64,000 nt of DNA from a bacterium (GCA_030432695.1 JAUILN010000013.1:124001-188000), one strand, 5' to 3'. Positions 11,301 to 20,587 are shown, numbered from the stretch's first letter. The notes: generated from the letters alone by a model not told the origin. Numbers and translations: made by a program.

Positions 11301-12370
11301 AAATCGGCCAGATGCGACTCCGGTTGTCCGACGTCGAGCACCGCTTCGGTCGGATCGAGGAACGGCTCCGTGCCGACGCCCGAATCGAACTGCGCCGCTT
11401 GCTCGGCGAGGTACGCGGCTTCGGGCTCGTGCCGCTGGAGTTCGCCGGCCCGCGGGCGCCCACGATGCCCGGAACCGGTCCGGCGCGCGGAGTCGTCGAG
11501 GAGGGCGTCACCGAAGCGGATCCCGCCGAGTCCGTCGCGGGGGAGACGGTCGCGGTCGAGCACTGGTTCGGCCCGCCGCAGCCGCCGGAACTCCTGGCGC
11601 CGGAACTCGGTCTGCACGCGCTTTGGCTCGACGACGCCTTCGATGCCGACCAGTGTCGGAGCGAGGCCAAGGGGCTGCAGTCCCAGATCGATCGTCTCGG
11701 CTCGGTCAACCTCGACGCCGTCCGCGAACTCGAGGACGAGGAGCAGCGGCTCGGCACCCTGGAGCACGACGTCGAAGACCTGTCCGCGTCGCGCAAGTCG
11801 CTGATGGAGGCGCTGCGTCGGATGGAGGTCGAGTCGCGGTCGCTGTTCGCGCAGACCTTCGAGCAGGCCCGCGAGAACTTCCGCTCGATCTTCCGCAAGC
11901 TCTTCCAGGGCGGTCGCGCCGACATGTATCTGACCGAGACGGAGAACGCGCTCGAGTCGGGGATCGAGATCGTCGCCAAACCGCCGGGCAAGGAGCTGCA
12001 GTCGATCGCGCTGTTGTCGGGTGGCGAGCGGAGTCTGACCGCCCTGGCGATCCTGTTCGCGGTCTTCAAGGTCAAGCCGTCGCCGTTCTGCATCCTCGAC
12101 GAGGTCGACGCGGCGCTCGACGAGACCAACGTCGAGCGCTTCCTCCGGGTGCTGCAGGACTTCGTCGGGCCGAGCCAGTTCTGCATCGTCACGCACCACA
12201 AACGCACGATGGCGGCTTGCGACGTCCTCTACGGCATCACCATGCAACGCCGCGGCATCTCGTCGCGGATCTCGGTGGCGCTGGACGAGGTCGACGAGTT
12301 CTCCGAGGCGCCGCGTTTCGACAAGGCGGAGGGGCAGCGCATCGCGGGCGAGGAGAAGGTCGGATTCTGA
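8357..12370 (+). CDS. smc: Chromosome segregation ATPase SMC
   Basis: Core subunit of bacterial condensin, expected to work with ScpA and ScpB, which are not here. The 1337-residue protein has Walker A GPNGCGKSN (31-39), two long coiled coils, a hinge at about 575-715 (GLRGRLLDMLAVD region), the ABC signature LSGGERSLTALAILF (about 1220) and Walker B CILDEVDAALDE (about 1250). The ATG at 8357 gives the canonical MRLKRLEVRGFKSFAD. Typical bacterial SMC has about 1190 residues. Extra length comes from an acidic insert at about 88-160 within the N-terminal head, between the AEVTIVLEND strand and the ELRIGRR strand, and a second insert near 1030-1090 before the C-terminal head. Confidence 0.95.
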   Translation: MRLKRLEVRGFKSFADRTEFDFNADLTGIVGPNGCGKSNVVDALKWVLGDRSAKSLRGAEMTDVIFKGAEGREGLHQAEVTIVLENDQLGEDPVAFTPEREHPVDAPERADGESVGGEALDGEGVTDSEVPDVLVAGVQDGDETGSGDVSDVVRRTRHALVANCTELRIGRRLNRDKESAYLINGEVVRLKDVRDVLMDTGLGVGAYSVMEQGRIDAVLSADPESRRAIFEEAAGISKFKIQKRETLRKLERTEQNLARVKDLLEERIRRIRGLKIQAGKARRYQELEARLRDLRAAVARLDGRALRDEESGLREALEVRQEALLAAERAVEEARADLETLDARITEAESAVETAQEQLREVATRREGALQRSRSLQDRADEQREQAEAAAARRQGLQNQIDERRTELAGARERLTELEAALVEAGREVETRRADVASSQAEVQRLQSERERLRSLHLELLHERTRRRNQAHDQHATLRGLRASLERLGTRIEAADGELRERSQAVGRADRALADLASRDSWLGGQEESVLRELADADVAAAELTTLESGLRERAASLRSRLETLVGLEAELEGLDSGPRALLEHQPDGLRGRLLDMLAVDLEDSRALEVALGPYVQALVVDTRAQAEAMLGWLEEQGLGRALLLIAEEFGARLERSSPFSLPDGASYLYRRVRCRRDAWPMVHWLLRGVCLVEDPAHARPDRTDLCFVTREGAVVCGPRLEGGGQDQSGLVVRRAQIRSLEVEVATVETELTSMQADRDAAAAQVERLRAAARRLQGARQSVRDAAARTTTDRARLADRVDHLERELGELRAESVDVRRQRWRGIVRLGDEFVGELLVRRREAGLQSRETDLEQALTVAREAAAEAQRHQQALEVRRAEQRSEREAQVHRIDALDAGLRDLGEALDDLEQRWRDGLEQAEKAGAEAQAARVDAEALAEEVERLEAERDGRQEELVTARDARQGHQTQVRERGAEREAARDEIGQMRLRLSDVEHRFGRIEERLRADARIELRRLLGEVRGFGLVPLEFAGPRAPTMPGTGPARGVVEEGVTEADPAESVAGETVAVEHWFGPPQPPELLAPELGLHALWLDDAFDADQCRSEAKGLQSQIDRLGSVNLDAVRELEDEEQRLGTLEHDVEDLSASRKSLMEALRRMEVESRSLFAQTFEQARENFRSIFRKLFQGGRADMYLTETENALESGIEIVAKPPGKELQSIALLSGGERSLTALAILFAVFKVKPSPFCILDEVDAALDETNVERFLRVLQDFVGPSQFCIVTHHKRTMAACDVLYGITMQRRGISSRISVALDEVDEFSEAPRFDKAEGQRIAGEEKVGF

Positions 12371-12386
12371 TCCCGGACCCGCGCCG

Positions 12387-12403
12387 GCCTCCGAGGTGGA
12401 GGC
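12387..12403 (+). terminator. Weak hairpin after smc
   Basis: gcctcc / ggaggc, a 6-base stem with a 5-base loop, 17 bases after the smc stop. There is no T tract, so termination is uncertain. Confidence 0.25.
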
Positions 12404-12563
12404 AGGGGGCGGAGTGTCGGAGGATCGTGCCGGCGGGGGAGTCCCGTTTCGGGCCTGAGGCCTCGAGGACCCGCGCCGGTCCCCGCGGCGGATCGGGACC
12501 AGTGTTCGCGCCGATCGATGCAGGGCTCCCGGTCCGTGTCGATCCGCGGCAGAATCGTCCCAG

Positions 12564-14423
12564 ATGGCGTGGTCACAGCGTGTCTTCGATCTACTCCCCG
12601 GTCGTCCGCATCCCGGTGGCGTCCTGATTCGCGGTGCGTCCGCGATGTTCTGGAGCGCTGGGGTGGCGATGTTCTGCGGGTCGTTGGCCGTGGGGCAGCA
12701 CGGCTCGCAGATCGGTGATCCGGCCGACGTGTTCGGTCCGGTGCGGGCCGCGCCGGCGCTCGACCCGTTGCAGCTCGAGGTGAAGCTGGACGACCGGCTC
12801 GCCGGGGCGATCGACGCCGGCCGACTCGTGTCCCGCTGCGATGCCGACCTCGGTGACCTGCCGGTCCTGTTCGCCGAGGCGGTCGACCTCCGTCCGACGA
12901 TCCTGCTGCCGCGGGCGGTGCTCGACGACCTGTACGCCCGTGCGCTGGCCAGCTTGTCCGAAGGCGATCCGTGGCGGCCCGGACATCCGGCCTCGTGGTT
13001 TCGCCTCACCTGCGCCGACGTCGCCGCGGCCCGCTCGCTCCGTGACCGACTCCGCGCCACCGATGGAGTGGAGGAGTGTGACTTCGTCTACCTGCCGTTC
13101 GTCCAGTCGGTGCCGGTCGCAGCGCACGATCCCGACGACCTGCCGCCGCCGACCGCCGACTTCGATCCGATGCAGCGTTGTCGTCTGCCGGCCCCGGTAG
13201 GACTCGGGTTCGACGCGGTTCGCGGCCTCGTCGGTGGCCAGGGTGAGGGCATGCGGGTGTTCCAGTCCGAGGTCGACTGGGTGATCGACCACGAGGATCT
13301 GGGCGCGATCACCACCGCCAGCTTCGTCGGCGCGCCGTCCGACGGTCAGAATCCGGCTTCCGATCACGGCACCGGAGTGCTCGGCATCCTCGCCGCCGGC
13401 GACAACGGCTTCGGGGTCACCGGCCTGGTCCATCGCGCCGAGCTGCGGATCTCCAGTTGGAACAGTCACGGCAGCGTCGCCGGGTCGATCCTGGCCTGCG
13501 CGGGCGAGGCCGAGTCGGGTGACGTCTTGCTGCTGATCTCGGCCTTCGACCTGGCGATGACGAAGCCGCGAGACTTCGTGCCGGCGGAGTACTTCCGGAT
13601 CAACTTCGACGCCGTGCGGATCGCGACCTCGCTCGGGATCACGGTGGTCGAGGCCGCGACCAACGGCGACAACGACCTCGACGACCCGCGCTTCGGTGGT
13701 CTGTTCGACCGTTCGGTCCGCGATTCCGGTGCGATCCTGGTCGGGGCCAGCGACGGCGAGTTGCCGGTGCGCGCCGACTTCAGCAACTACGGCAGCCGTT
13801 GCGACATCTCGGCCTGGGGAGACCAGTTGATCGCACTCGGCTTCGGCACGCTGTTCTATCCGGGAAACGATCGACTGCAGGCCTACACCGAGCGCTTCGC
13901 CGGGACCTCGGCTGCGTCGTCGGTGATCGCTGCGGTGGTGACGATCATGCAGGGGGTGTCGCGGCGGCAGAACGGCCGGACCCTGAGTCCGGCGGAACTC
14001 CGCACCATGCTCCACACCGGGGCCACGCAGACCGCAGGAGCGATCGGGCTACGTCCCGATCTGGTCCCGATCCTGGAGCGGGAACTCGGATTGCCCGACG
14101 GTCTGGAGATCGACTCGTGGCAGGCAGCACCCGGCGAGTCGATCGGACTCGATCTGACCGGAGCACCCGGTTCGGCTGCCGGGCTGGTGCTGTCGAACGC
14201 GCTGGTGTCGATCGATCTCGGCCTGAATCGGGACCTGCACGTCGATCCCGGCTTTCTGATTCATCTGGATACCCTCGGTCTGGTCGATGGAACGGCTCGC
14301 TACACGTCGACACTGCCGAACGATCCGAGCATCTCCGGTGCGACGGTGTTCCTGCAGGCAGTCCTGCTTGGCGCAGGACAGGCGGCCCGCCTCACCAACA
14401 GCGTGTCGCTGCACGTTCGCTGA
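12564..14423 (+). CDS. Secreted subtilisin-like (S8) serine peptidase
   Basis: 619 residues. A signal-like region (MFWSAGVAMFCGSLAVGQ) begins at Met28, so the true start may be 12645. The peptidase domain spans about 215-490: DHGTGVLGI carries the catalytic His (about 268) and GTSAAS the nucleophile Ser (about 449). The first catalytic acid does not sit in the usual D-[ST]-G; the equivalent stretch is SEVDWVIDHEDL, with Glu seven residues before HEDL. This resembles the S8 subgroup with D-x-E-x-x-W before HEDL, but the first Asp of that pattern is Gln here. The C-terminal ~110 residues are a beta-rich module similar to those of other secreted proteins in this window (LPNDPSISGATVFLQAVLL). Confidence 0.8.
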   Translation: MAWSQRVFDLLPGRPHPGGVLIRGASAMFWSAGVAMFCGSLAVGQHGSQIGDPADVFGPVRAAPALDPLQLEVKLDDRLAGAIDAGRLVSRCDADLGDLPVLFAEAVDLRPTILLPRAVLDDLYARALASLSEGDPWRPGHPASWFRLTCADVAAARSLRDRLRATDGVEECDFVYLPFVQSVPVAAHDPDDLPPPTADFDPMQRCRLPAPVGLGFDAVRGLVGGQGEGMRVFQSEVDWVIDHEDLGAITTASFVGAPSDGQNPASDHGTGVLGILAAGDNGFGVTGLVHRAELRISSWNSHGSVAGSILACAGEAESGDVLLLISAFDLAMTKPRDFVPAEYFRINFDAVRIATSLGITVVEAATNGDNDLDDPRFGGLFDRSVRDSGAILVGASDGELPVRADFSNYGSRCDISAWGDQLIALGFGTLFYPGNDRLQAYTERFAGTSAASSVIAAVVTIMQGVSRRQNGRTLSPAELRTMLHTGATQTAGAIGLRPDLVPILERELGLPDGLEIDSWQAAPGESIGLDLTGAPGSAAGLVLSNALVSIDLGLNRDLHVDPGFLIHLDTLGLVDGTARYTSTLPNDPSISGATVFLQAVLLGAGQAARLTNSVSLHVR

Positions 14424-14689
14424 ACCGGTACTCGCGCCGAGTTCCGCGACGAGTCCGGGCACGTCCGGGTTTGACAGGTGGCGGATCGCGGAGGACTCTT
14501 ATCAGGCCCTCTCTTCCCCACGTTCCCTCTCCCTGCCCCGTGCGGAACGTCCGGTCGGTACTCTTGTGCCGGTCGGTCAGGAGGAGTCGGTCGGCCTGCT
14601 CTGTCGATCCCGGCGACGGAACGCTCGGCTCCCGCGAAGGGAGCCACCGTCGTTCGGGTGAGGCCTGCCCGCCTTTCCGACGTTCCTAG
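14424..14689. other. Gap before the M36-like protease gene
   Basis: 266 bases without a credible gene. It holds a perfect TTGACA at 14472-14477 followed by gactct (17-base spacing) or tcttat (20-base spacing), a possible promoter for the gene at 14690. Confidence 0.35.
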
Positions 14690-17600
14690 ATGAAGCACCT
14701 CTCCACCCTGGCCACCGCTGCGTGGCTCGTCAGTGCGTTGGCTGCCCAAGAAGGCATCCCGACGCACGATCCCCTCTCCGCCGCCTGGCAGTCGTTCCTC
14801 GCCGATCAGGCGGTCCGGACCTCGCCGCAGGAAGCGTCCACCTGGACCTCGAAGTGGAACAAGGCCACCGGGACCCCGAAGGCCATCTATGGCCCGGGCC
14901 TGCGCGTGAAGGACGGCCGCATCGTCGACGTGTCCGAGGCGCGTGCTCTGGCGGGTGACCTGCTCGATCGTCACGCCGACCTGCTCGGTCGCGGTGACTC
15001 GCAGTTCGTCGAGGCCACCGGCCAGAAGGTCCGGCAGGTGTACGTCCTGGTCTACGACCAGCACTACGCGGGCCTGCCGGTGATCGGCGGTCGCGCCGAC
15101 GTCCGCCTGCACGAAATTGGTGTGGCCTCGATGTTCGGTTCGCAGGCCGTGCAGATCCCGGCCGGCTTCGGTACCAAGCCGTCGGTCACCGCCGCGTATG
15201 CCTGGGCCATGGCCCACGACCACCTGTCGGTGCAGCCGCAGGGTGACGTCGCCGGTCTGGTCAAGCCGGCCGCCGAGTTGGTGATCCATGCCGACGTCGA
15301 AGGCCGGGCGCCGACCTTCCCGCGGCTCGCGTGGCAGGTACAGGTCGACGTCCGTGACTCCGCCGACGTCACCGTGGGCAAGGTCTACGTCGACGCCCGG
15401 ACCGGCCAGGTCATCCAGTGGGTCGACGAGGTCTACCGCTGCTGGATGGGCCACGAGCACATCAGCGGCGAGTCGCTCGGCCACGAGTCGGCCGACGAAG
15501 CGGCCGAAGCCGCGCCGGTCGCTCGCGGTCACCTCGGCAAGGCGATCGCCGCGGCTCGCGCGGGTGATGCCGCGCCGCTGCCGGTCCCGATCACCGGCAA
15601 CGTCCGGTCGTGGCTCAACCGCGGTCAGTCGCCGCTGAACGCGCTCACCAACCAGACCCTGCAGGGCATCCGGGTGACCGCGTCGGGTGCGGGCTCGGCG
15701 TTCACTGACGCCAACGGAGACTTCTCGATCCCCTACTCCGGCACCAACCCGGTCACCGTCTCGGTGAACTTCGCGAGCGGCGCGGGTGAGCGGATGAGCG
15801 GCGGGATCACCTTCAACACCGGCTCGGCGGTCTCCGGCTCGGCCTCGATCACCCCGGGGACCCCGGGCCAGATCCAGATGCTGACCGCGGGCGCGGTCAC
15901 GACCGACTGGTCGCAGCCGACGGTGTTCTGGCACGTCGACGACGTCAACCGTTGGGTCGAGAGCCTGACCGGTGGCTACGGCGGCACGCGCTTCAACATC
16001 AACGGCATGCGCGGCGTCGTGAACATCAACTCGACCTGCAACGCCTTCTACACCGGCAACTCGATCAACTTCTACAACGCCGGCGGTGGCTGCAACATGA
16101 CCGCCTTCTCGTCCGTGGTCTACCACGAGTGGGGTCACGGGGCTGACGACGCGTTCGGCGGCATCAGCCAGACCGACGGCCTGTCCGAGGGCTGGGGCGA
16201 CATCCTGTCGATCTACCGCCTCGGTGACCCGATCGTCGGACGTGACTTCACGACCTCCGGAGGCATCGTCCGCAACGCCAACAACACCACGCAGTACCCC
16301 GCGGGTGGCAACTGGGGTGGTGCGGGCGTGCACACCCAGGGTCAGAGCTGGATGGGCTTCGCCTGGACGGTTCGGAACAACCTGATCGCGTCGCTCGGCC
16401 AGCAGGCCGGCATCGCCACGGCCGAACAGATCGTGGTCGGCACGCTGCCGGCCGACGCGACCAACCAGCCCGACGCGGTGCGTGAAGTCTTCATCCTCGA
16501 CGACGACGACGGCAATCTCGCCAACGGCGTGCCGCACTACTCGGAGCTGTCGGCCGCCGCGCAGTCGCGCAGCCTACCGTTCCCCGAGGTCCAGGTCGGA
16601 TCGATCACCCACACGGTGCTCAGCAGCACCACCGAGGCGTTCACCCCGCAGATCGCGCGCGCGGTCGTGGCGCCGGTCAGCGGCTCGTTCCAGTCGGTGA
16701 GCCTCGTCTACAACATCGGCATCGGCCCGATGACCCGTCCGATGGTGCCCTCCGGTGCCACCAACGAGTACATCGCGCTGGTCCCGGGCATCGCCGCGCC
16801 GGGCGCGGTGCAGTACCACATCGAGGCCCGCCACTCGACCAACGTCACGCTGCGCTTCCCCGAGTCGGGCGAGATCGGCTACTCGGTCGGCAACGACGCG
16901 GTGATCTTCTCGGAGAACTTCGACGGCGGTTCGCCGGGTTGGACCCACGCCCAGGTCGCCACCCAGGACGACTGGCAGAACGGCGCGCCCCAGGGCCGCA
17001 GTGGCACCTCGAACGGCGTTGCATGGAGGGACCCGGCGGCGGCGGTCTCGGGTGCCAGCATCTACGGCAACGACCTCGGTCCGGCCGGCTTCAATGGCGC
17101 CTACCAGCCGAACGTCCACAACTACCTGCGCTCGCCGACCATCAACTGCTCGGGCGAGTCCGGAGTGAAGCTGCGCTTCAAGCGCTGGTTGACCGTCGAG
17201 GAGGCGATCTACGACCAGGCGCAGATCCGCGTCAACGGCGTGGTGGTCTGGCAGAACCCGTTGAACGGGAACCTGGTGGACACCTCGTGGCAGGACTTCG
17301 AACTGCCGATCCCGACGGCCGACAACAACCCGGCGGTCAACATCGAGTTCCGCCTCATCACCGACGGCGGCCTGAACCTCGGCGGTTGGAACATCGACGA
17401 CTTCGAGGTCCTCGCGGCGCGCCAGACCCAGGCGCCGCCGGTCGAGTTCACCTTGACCCCGTCGCAGATCCCGCTCGGCGGCTCTGCGGTCCTGTCGTTC
17501 AGCGGTGACCCGGTGGTGCCCGCGGCGATCCTGATCTCCGACAACGAGGGTCCGACGCCGCTGCCGAACGGTCCGGATCTCGACGTCGGCATGTCCAACC

Positions 17601-17767
17601 TGATCGTGCTGCCGGTCGTCACCGACTCCAACGGTGACTTCAGTGCCACCGTCTCGGGGTCGAACAACCCCGCCGACACCGGCATGTTGTTCTATACCCA
17701 GGTGATCCAGGTGGTGGCCGGCCAGGTCGAGAAGTCGAACAAGGGCCGCCTGCTGTTCGGCAACTGA
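14690..17767 (+). CDS. Secreted M36 (fungalysin)-like zinc metalloprotease
   Basis: 1025 residues. Signal peptide 1-19 (ends SALAAQ). Residues 20-240 look like an FTP-type propeptide that inhibits and folds the enzyme. A carboxypeptidase-regulatory-like beta domain (about 305-375) comes before the catalytic domain. The active site is HEWGH at 479-483 with the downstream zinc ligand in SEGWGD (Glu about 500), the M36 arrangement. Residues about 740-920 resemble a MAM/immune-inhibitor-A-type jelly roll (ends LNLGGWNIDDFEVL). The last ~100 residues are another beta module ending EKSNKGRLLFGN. Expected to digest extracellular protein. A strong terminator follows. Confidence 0.85.
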   Translation: MKHLSTLATAAWLVSALAAQEGIPTHDPLSAAWQSFLADQAVRTSPQEASTWTSKWNKATGTPKAIYGPGLRVKDGRIVDVSEARALAGDLLDRHADLLGRGDSQFVEATGQKVRQVYVLVYDQHYAGLPVIGGRADVRLHEIGVASMFGSQAVQIPAGFGTKPSVTAAYAWAMAHDHLSVQPQGDVAGLVKPAAELVIHADVEGRAPTFPRLAWQVQVDVRDSADVTVGKVYVDARTGQVIQWVDEVYRCWMGHEHISGESLGHESADEAAEAAPVARGHLGKAIAAARAGDAAPLPVPITGNVRSWLNRGQSPLNALTNQTLQGIRVTASGAGSAFTDANGDFSIPYSGTNPVTVSVNFASGAGERMSGGITFNTGSAVSGSASITPGTPGQIQMLTAGAVTTDWSQPTVFWHVDDVNRWVESLTGGYGGTRFNINGMRGVVNINSTCNAFYTGNSINFYNAGGGCNMTAFSSVVYHEWGHGADDAFGGISQTDGLSEGWGDILSIYRLGDPIVGRDFTTSGGIVRNANNTTQYPAGGNWGGAGVHTQGQSWMGFAWTVRNNLIASLGQQAGIATAEQIVVGTLPADATNQPDAVREVFILDDDDGNLANGVPHYSELSAAAQSRSLPFPEVQVGSITHTVLSSTTEAFTPQIARAVVAPVSGSFQSVSLVYNIGIGPMTRPMVPSGATNEYIALVPGIAAPGAVQYHIEARHSTNVTLRFPESGEIGYSVGNDAVIFSENFDGGSPGWTHAQVATQDDWQNGAPQGRSGTSNGVAWRDPAAAVSGASIYGNDLGPAGFNGAYQPNVHNYLRSPTINCSGESGVKLRFKRWLTVEEAIYDQAQIRVNGVVVWQNPLNGNLVDTSWQDFELPIPTADNNPAVNIEFRLITDGGLNLGGWNIDDFEVLAARQTQAPPVEFTLTPSQIPLGGSAVLSFSGDPVVPAAILISDNEGPTPLPNGPDLDVGMSNLIVLPVVTDSNGDFSATVSGSNNPADTGMLFYTQVIQVVAGQVEKSNKGRLLFGN

Positions 17768-17793
17768 TCGGCTCAGCCTCCGATCCGACAGCG

Positions 17794-17840
17794 AGGGCCC
17801 GTGCTCCTACCTGCTTCGCGCAGGTAGGATCGCGGGCCCT
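17794..17840 (+). terminator. Strong intrinsic terminator-like hairpin
   Basis: A two-part stem: outer agggcccg / cgggccct (8 pairs), a 4-base internal mismatch on each side, inner cctacctgc / gcaggtagg (9 pairs) with loop ttcgc, followed by ttgtcgttg. It lies 27 bases after the protease stop, and its last base is the first base of the next gene's proposed TTG start. Confidence 0.75.
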
Positions 17841-19552
17841 TGTCGTTGATCCGCCGCTCGCTCGAGGGACCCTGGGTTCCCGCCGTCCTGCTCCTGCTCC
17901 TCGCGCTCCTGGTTCGTGCGCTCTTCGTGTCCGCGACCCCGGATGCCGACGGGCCTTTCTCGCCCTACTACAAGGGTGACGCGGCGCTGTGGTTCGAAGC
18001 GGTGCTCGGAGCGAGGTCCGGAGAGCCGTTCGAGCTGGGCCTGCCCCTGAGGCCGCCCGCCACCCGCTGGCTGGTCGACCTCGCGTGGGGCGGTGATCCT
18101 GGCCCGGGCGGGTTCACGGCGGTGCGCCTGCTGTGGATCGTGCTCGGCGCGGCCTGGGCACCGCTGGCGTACTGGGCCCTGCTACCCGCTTCGCGGGCGG
18201 CGGCGGTGGGGGCTGGTCTGCTGTCGGCCGTCGCGACCTCGGCGATCCTCGTGTCGGCGTCGCCGAACAGCGAGGCGCCATACCTGTGTCTCGCGATCCT
18301 GTCGGCCGGTTGGGCACTGCGGGTCCGGCCGACCGCACGTTGGTCGCTGCTCGGCTTCGGCGCCCTGCAGGGGTTCGCCTGCCTGTTTCGCGTCGAGCAC
18401 CTGCTCGCGGCGTTGCTGATGTCGGGCTGGATCGCATGGCGACTGGAGCCACGTGTCCTGCGGCGGAAGCTGGTCGGAGCCGGGTTGTTGGTCGCCGGGC
18501 TGTTGGTCGTCACCGCACCGACATGCCTCGTCGCCCATCGACGGCTGGTGGAGTTCAACGCGATGGAGGTGCCTCCCGCACCCGCCCGGAGCCTCGATTG
18601 GGATCCTGCCGCTGTCGCCGAACTGCAGGCCTTGCCCGGCTTCTCGCGCCAGTCGGCACAGCTGTTCGTCGAGGCGACGATTCGGTACCGCGGTGGCGCG
18701 CGCGTCGAGCCGGGAGACCTCCAGCGACTGCATGAGGACGCGTTCGGCAGCGTGCCCGAGCGGATGTCGACGTGGCCGTTCGTCGCCGCCTACGGTCCGC
18801 TCAACTTCGCGCTGGCGCATGCGCCGGAAGGAGACGCCGGCTTTTCGCGGGCCGCGCTGGACCGGCCGATCCCCCTCGAAGGTGGCGCGAGTGCCTGGGA
18901 TCCGGCGTGGCTGGCGAGCCTGCCGTCTGGGGCGCAGCTGGCCTTTGGGTACCCACCCCATCTCGACCTGGTGAACCACGGCTACCGGAGGGGGCTCGGA
19001 TGGATCCTCGACGACCCGGGGCGGTTCGTGGGGCGGAGCGTCGAACGACTCCGCATCGCCGCAGCGGGCACCGCGCCGCGGCTGGGCGGCATGGGGGTCC
19101 CGGTCGGCGCCGCTGGCGTGAGGCGTCCGGTCGACCTGACCGTTCCCGAGCCGGCCGTCGGCACGTCGTTGCTCGCGGCAGCCGCTCTGCTGGCGGCGTT
19201 GGTCGGTTGGGGGCGGTGGCTGCGTGACGCTCGGGTGCTGGTGCCCTGGGCGGCGCTGGGCGTCACCCTGCTCGTCGCCGTGGTCGCGTTCTTCGGCTAT
19301 GCCCGGCAGGGCGTCCTGCTCACTCCCGCGGTCGGCGCCGGCCTCGGTGCGCTCCTCGGTGGTCTCGCGCGAGGTCGGAAGTGGGGCCCGGTCCTGACCT
19401 GGTTCGTGCTCGGTGTCGCGTTGACGGTGGCCACCGTGGAAATCGTCCGCTTCGCCGCGGCTCCGACGCTGTTCCTGGACGGTGAACCGGTCGGGGAGGT
19501 CGAACCCTTCGACCTGCTGCAGTGGCAGACGCGCCAGCTGGAGGCGCGTTGA
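17840..19552 (+). CDS. Polytopic membrane protein, GT-C glycosyltransferase-like
   Basis: 570 residues with about ten predicted hydrophobic helices and one large soluble loop (about 240-380). The first loop after helix 1 contains FSPYYKGDAALW, like the acidic first-loop motif of GT-C (GT39/ArnT-type) transferases that use lipid-linked sugars. Family assignment is tentative. No ATG lies near the front; the start is TTG at 17840 or 17846, immediately after a terminator hairpin, so the gene may use a promoter inside the hairpin region or a later start. It converges on the threonine dehydratase gene with a 33-base gap. Confidence 0.6.
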   Translation: MSLIRRSLEGPWVPAVLLLLLALLVRALFVSATPDADGPFSPYYKGDAALWFEAVLGARSGEPFELGLPLRPPATRWLVDLAWGGDPGPGGFTAVRLLWIVLGAAWAPLAYWALLPASRAAAVGAGLLSAVATSAILVSASPNSEAPYLCLAILSAGWALRVRPTARWSLLGFGALQGFACLFRVEHLLAALLMSGWIAWRLEPRVLRRKLVGAGLLVAGLLVVTAPTCLVAHRRLVEFNAMEVPPAPARSLDWDPAAVAELQALPGFSRQSAQLFVEATIRYRGGARVEPGDLQRLHEDAFGSVPERMSTWPFVAAYGPLNFALAHAPEGDAGFSRAALDRPIPLEGGASAWDPAWLASLPSGAQLAFGYPPHLDLVNHGYRRGLGWILDDPGRFVGRSVERLRIAAAGTAPRLGGMGVPVGAAGVRRPVDLTVPEPAVGTSLLAAAALLAALVGWGRWLRDARVLVPWAALGVTLLVAVVAFFGYARQGVLLTPAVGAGLGALLGGLARGRKWGPVLTWFVLGVALTVATVEIVRFAAAPTLFLDGEPVGEVEPFDLLQWQTRQLEAR

Positions 19553-19585
19553 CGGCGTGTCTCGATCCGCCCGCCGAAACGCCCG

Positions 19586-20587
19586 TCACCGGAGCGAGGC
19601 GTTGCGCACGAACGAGTCCAGGTCGGTGTTCGCGCCGCACAGGATCAGCGCGGTGGGACCGACCACGGAGTCCGTCTGCAGGGGGCCCAGCAGCGCCGCC
19701 GTGCTCGCCGCTCCGGCCGGCTCGACGGCCAGCTTGAGGTCGGCGAACAGGAGCCGCATCGCGTCGGCCAGCTGCGCGTCGGAGACCTTCACCAGGCGGT
19801 CCACGAAGCGGCGACAGACCGAGTAGGTGTACGGCTCGGCAGTGGGGGCACCGAGGCTGTCGGCCATCGTGCGCACCGCGTCGATCGCGACCGGCTCACC
19901 CGCAGCGAAGCTCCGATGCATCGTGTCGGCGCCCTCGGGTTCGACGCCGACGACTTCGCAGTCGGGCCGGGCCTGCTTCACCGCCGCGGCGACTCCGGCG
20001 CACAGTCCGCCCCCGCCGATCGGCACCACCACCCGTGCGACGTCGGGCAGCTGTTCGACCAGCTCCAGGCCCAGCGTCGCGGTGCCCAGCACCGTGCGCG
20101 GCCCCTCGAACGGATGCACGTAGGTCCGTCCCTCTTCGGCGGCGATGGCAGTGACGGCGTCGCGCGCGGCATGGATCGTCGGCACCAGCAGCACCTCGGC
20201 TCCGCCGTCCCGGCAGGCCGTGATCCGGCCCGGGTTCGCGGTCTCCGGCATCACCACCTTGGCGGTCGTGCCCAGCAACCGGGCCGCGTAGGCCACCGCC
20301 AGCGCGTGGTTGCCGCCACTGAAGGCACACACTCCGCGGTCGAGTTGGTCGCTCGACAACGCCTGCATCACCGTGAGCGCGCCGCGCGGCTTGAACGAGC
20401 CGGTGTGCTGCCAGAGTTCGAGCTTCACGTGCACCGCGGGGGCTGCGCCCAGACGCGCGTGGAGCGCCTCCGTGTCCCACTGCCACACCGGCGTGGTCTT
20501 CACCAGATCCCCGAGTGCGCTGCGGTTGGCGACGATCTCCGCCCAGGTCGGGGGCGGACCCGTCGGAGTTGCGTCGGCGGCGCTCAT
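19586..20587 (-). CDS. PLP-dependent threonine/serine dehydratase family enzyme
   Basis: 333-residue fold-type II PLP enzyme predicted to deaminate threonine to 2-oxobutyrate or serine to pyruvate. The PLP lysine is in GSFKPRGA (K66), the substrate loop is SGGNHA (90-95), and the phosphate-binding glycine loop is GGGGL. No C-terminal ACT regulatory domain is present, so this is a catabolic-type (TdcB-like) rather than feedback-regulated biosynthetic enzyme. Its ATG overlaps the stop of the upstream threonine dehydrogenase (ATGA), giving tight translational coupling. Racemase or other type II activities cannot be excluded. Confidence 0.85.
   Translation of the reverse strand: MSAADATPTGPPPTWAEIVANRSALGDLVKTTPVWQWDTEALHARLGAAPAVHVKLELWQHTGSFKPRGALTVMQALSSDQLDRGVCAFSGGNHALAVAYAARLLGTTAKVVMPETANPGRITACRDGGAEVLLVPTIHAARDAVTAIAAEEGRTYVHPFEGPRTVLGTATLGLELVEQLPDVARVVVPIGGGGLCAGVAAAVKQARPDCEVVGVEPEGADTMHRSFAAGEPVAIDAVRTMADSLGAPTAEPYTYSVCRRFVDRLVKVSDAQLADAMRLLFADLKLAVEPAGAASTAALLGPLQTDSVVGPTALILCGANTDLDSFVRNASLR

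Noticed and set aside
12375..12479. Two copies of ggacccgcgccgg after smc as possible attachment or insertion repeats
   Set aside because: Short and GC-only, expected by chance in this composition; no mobile gene nearby.
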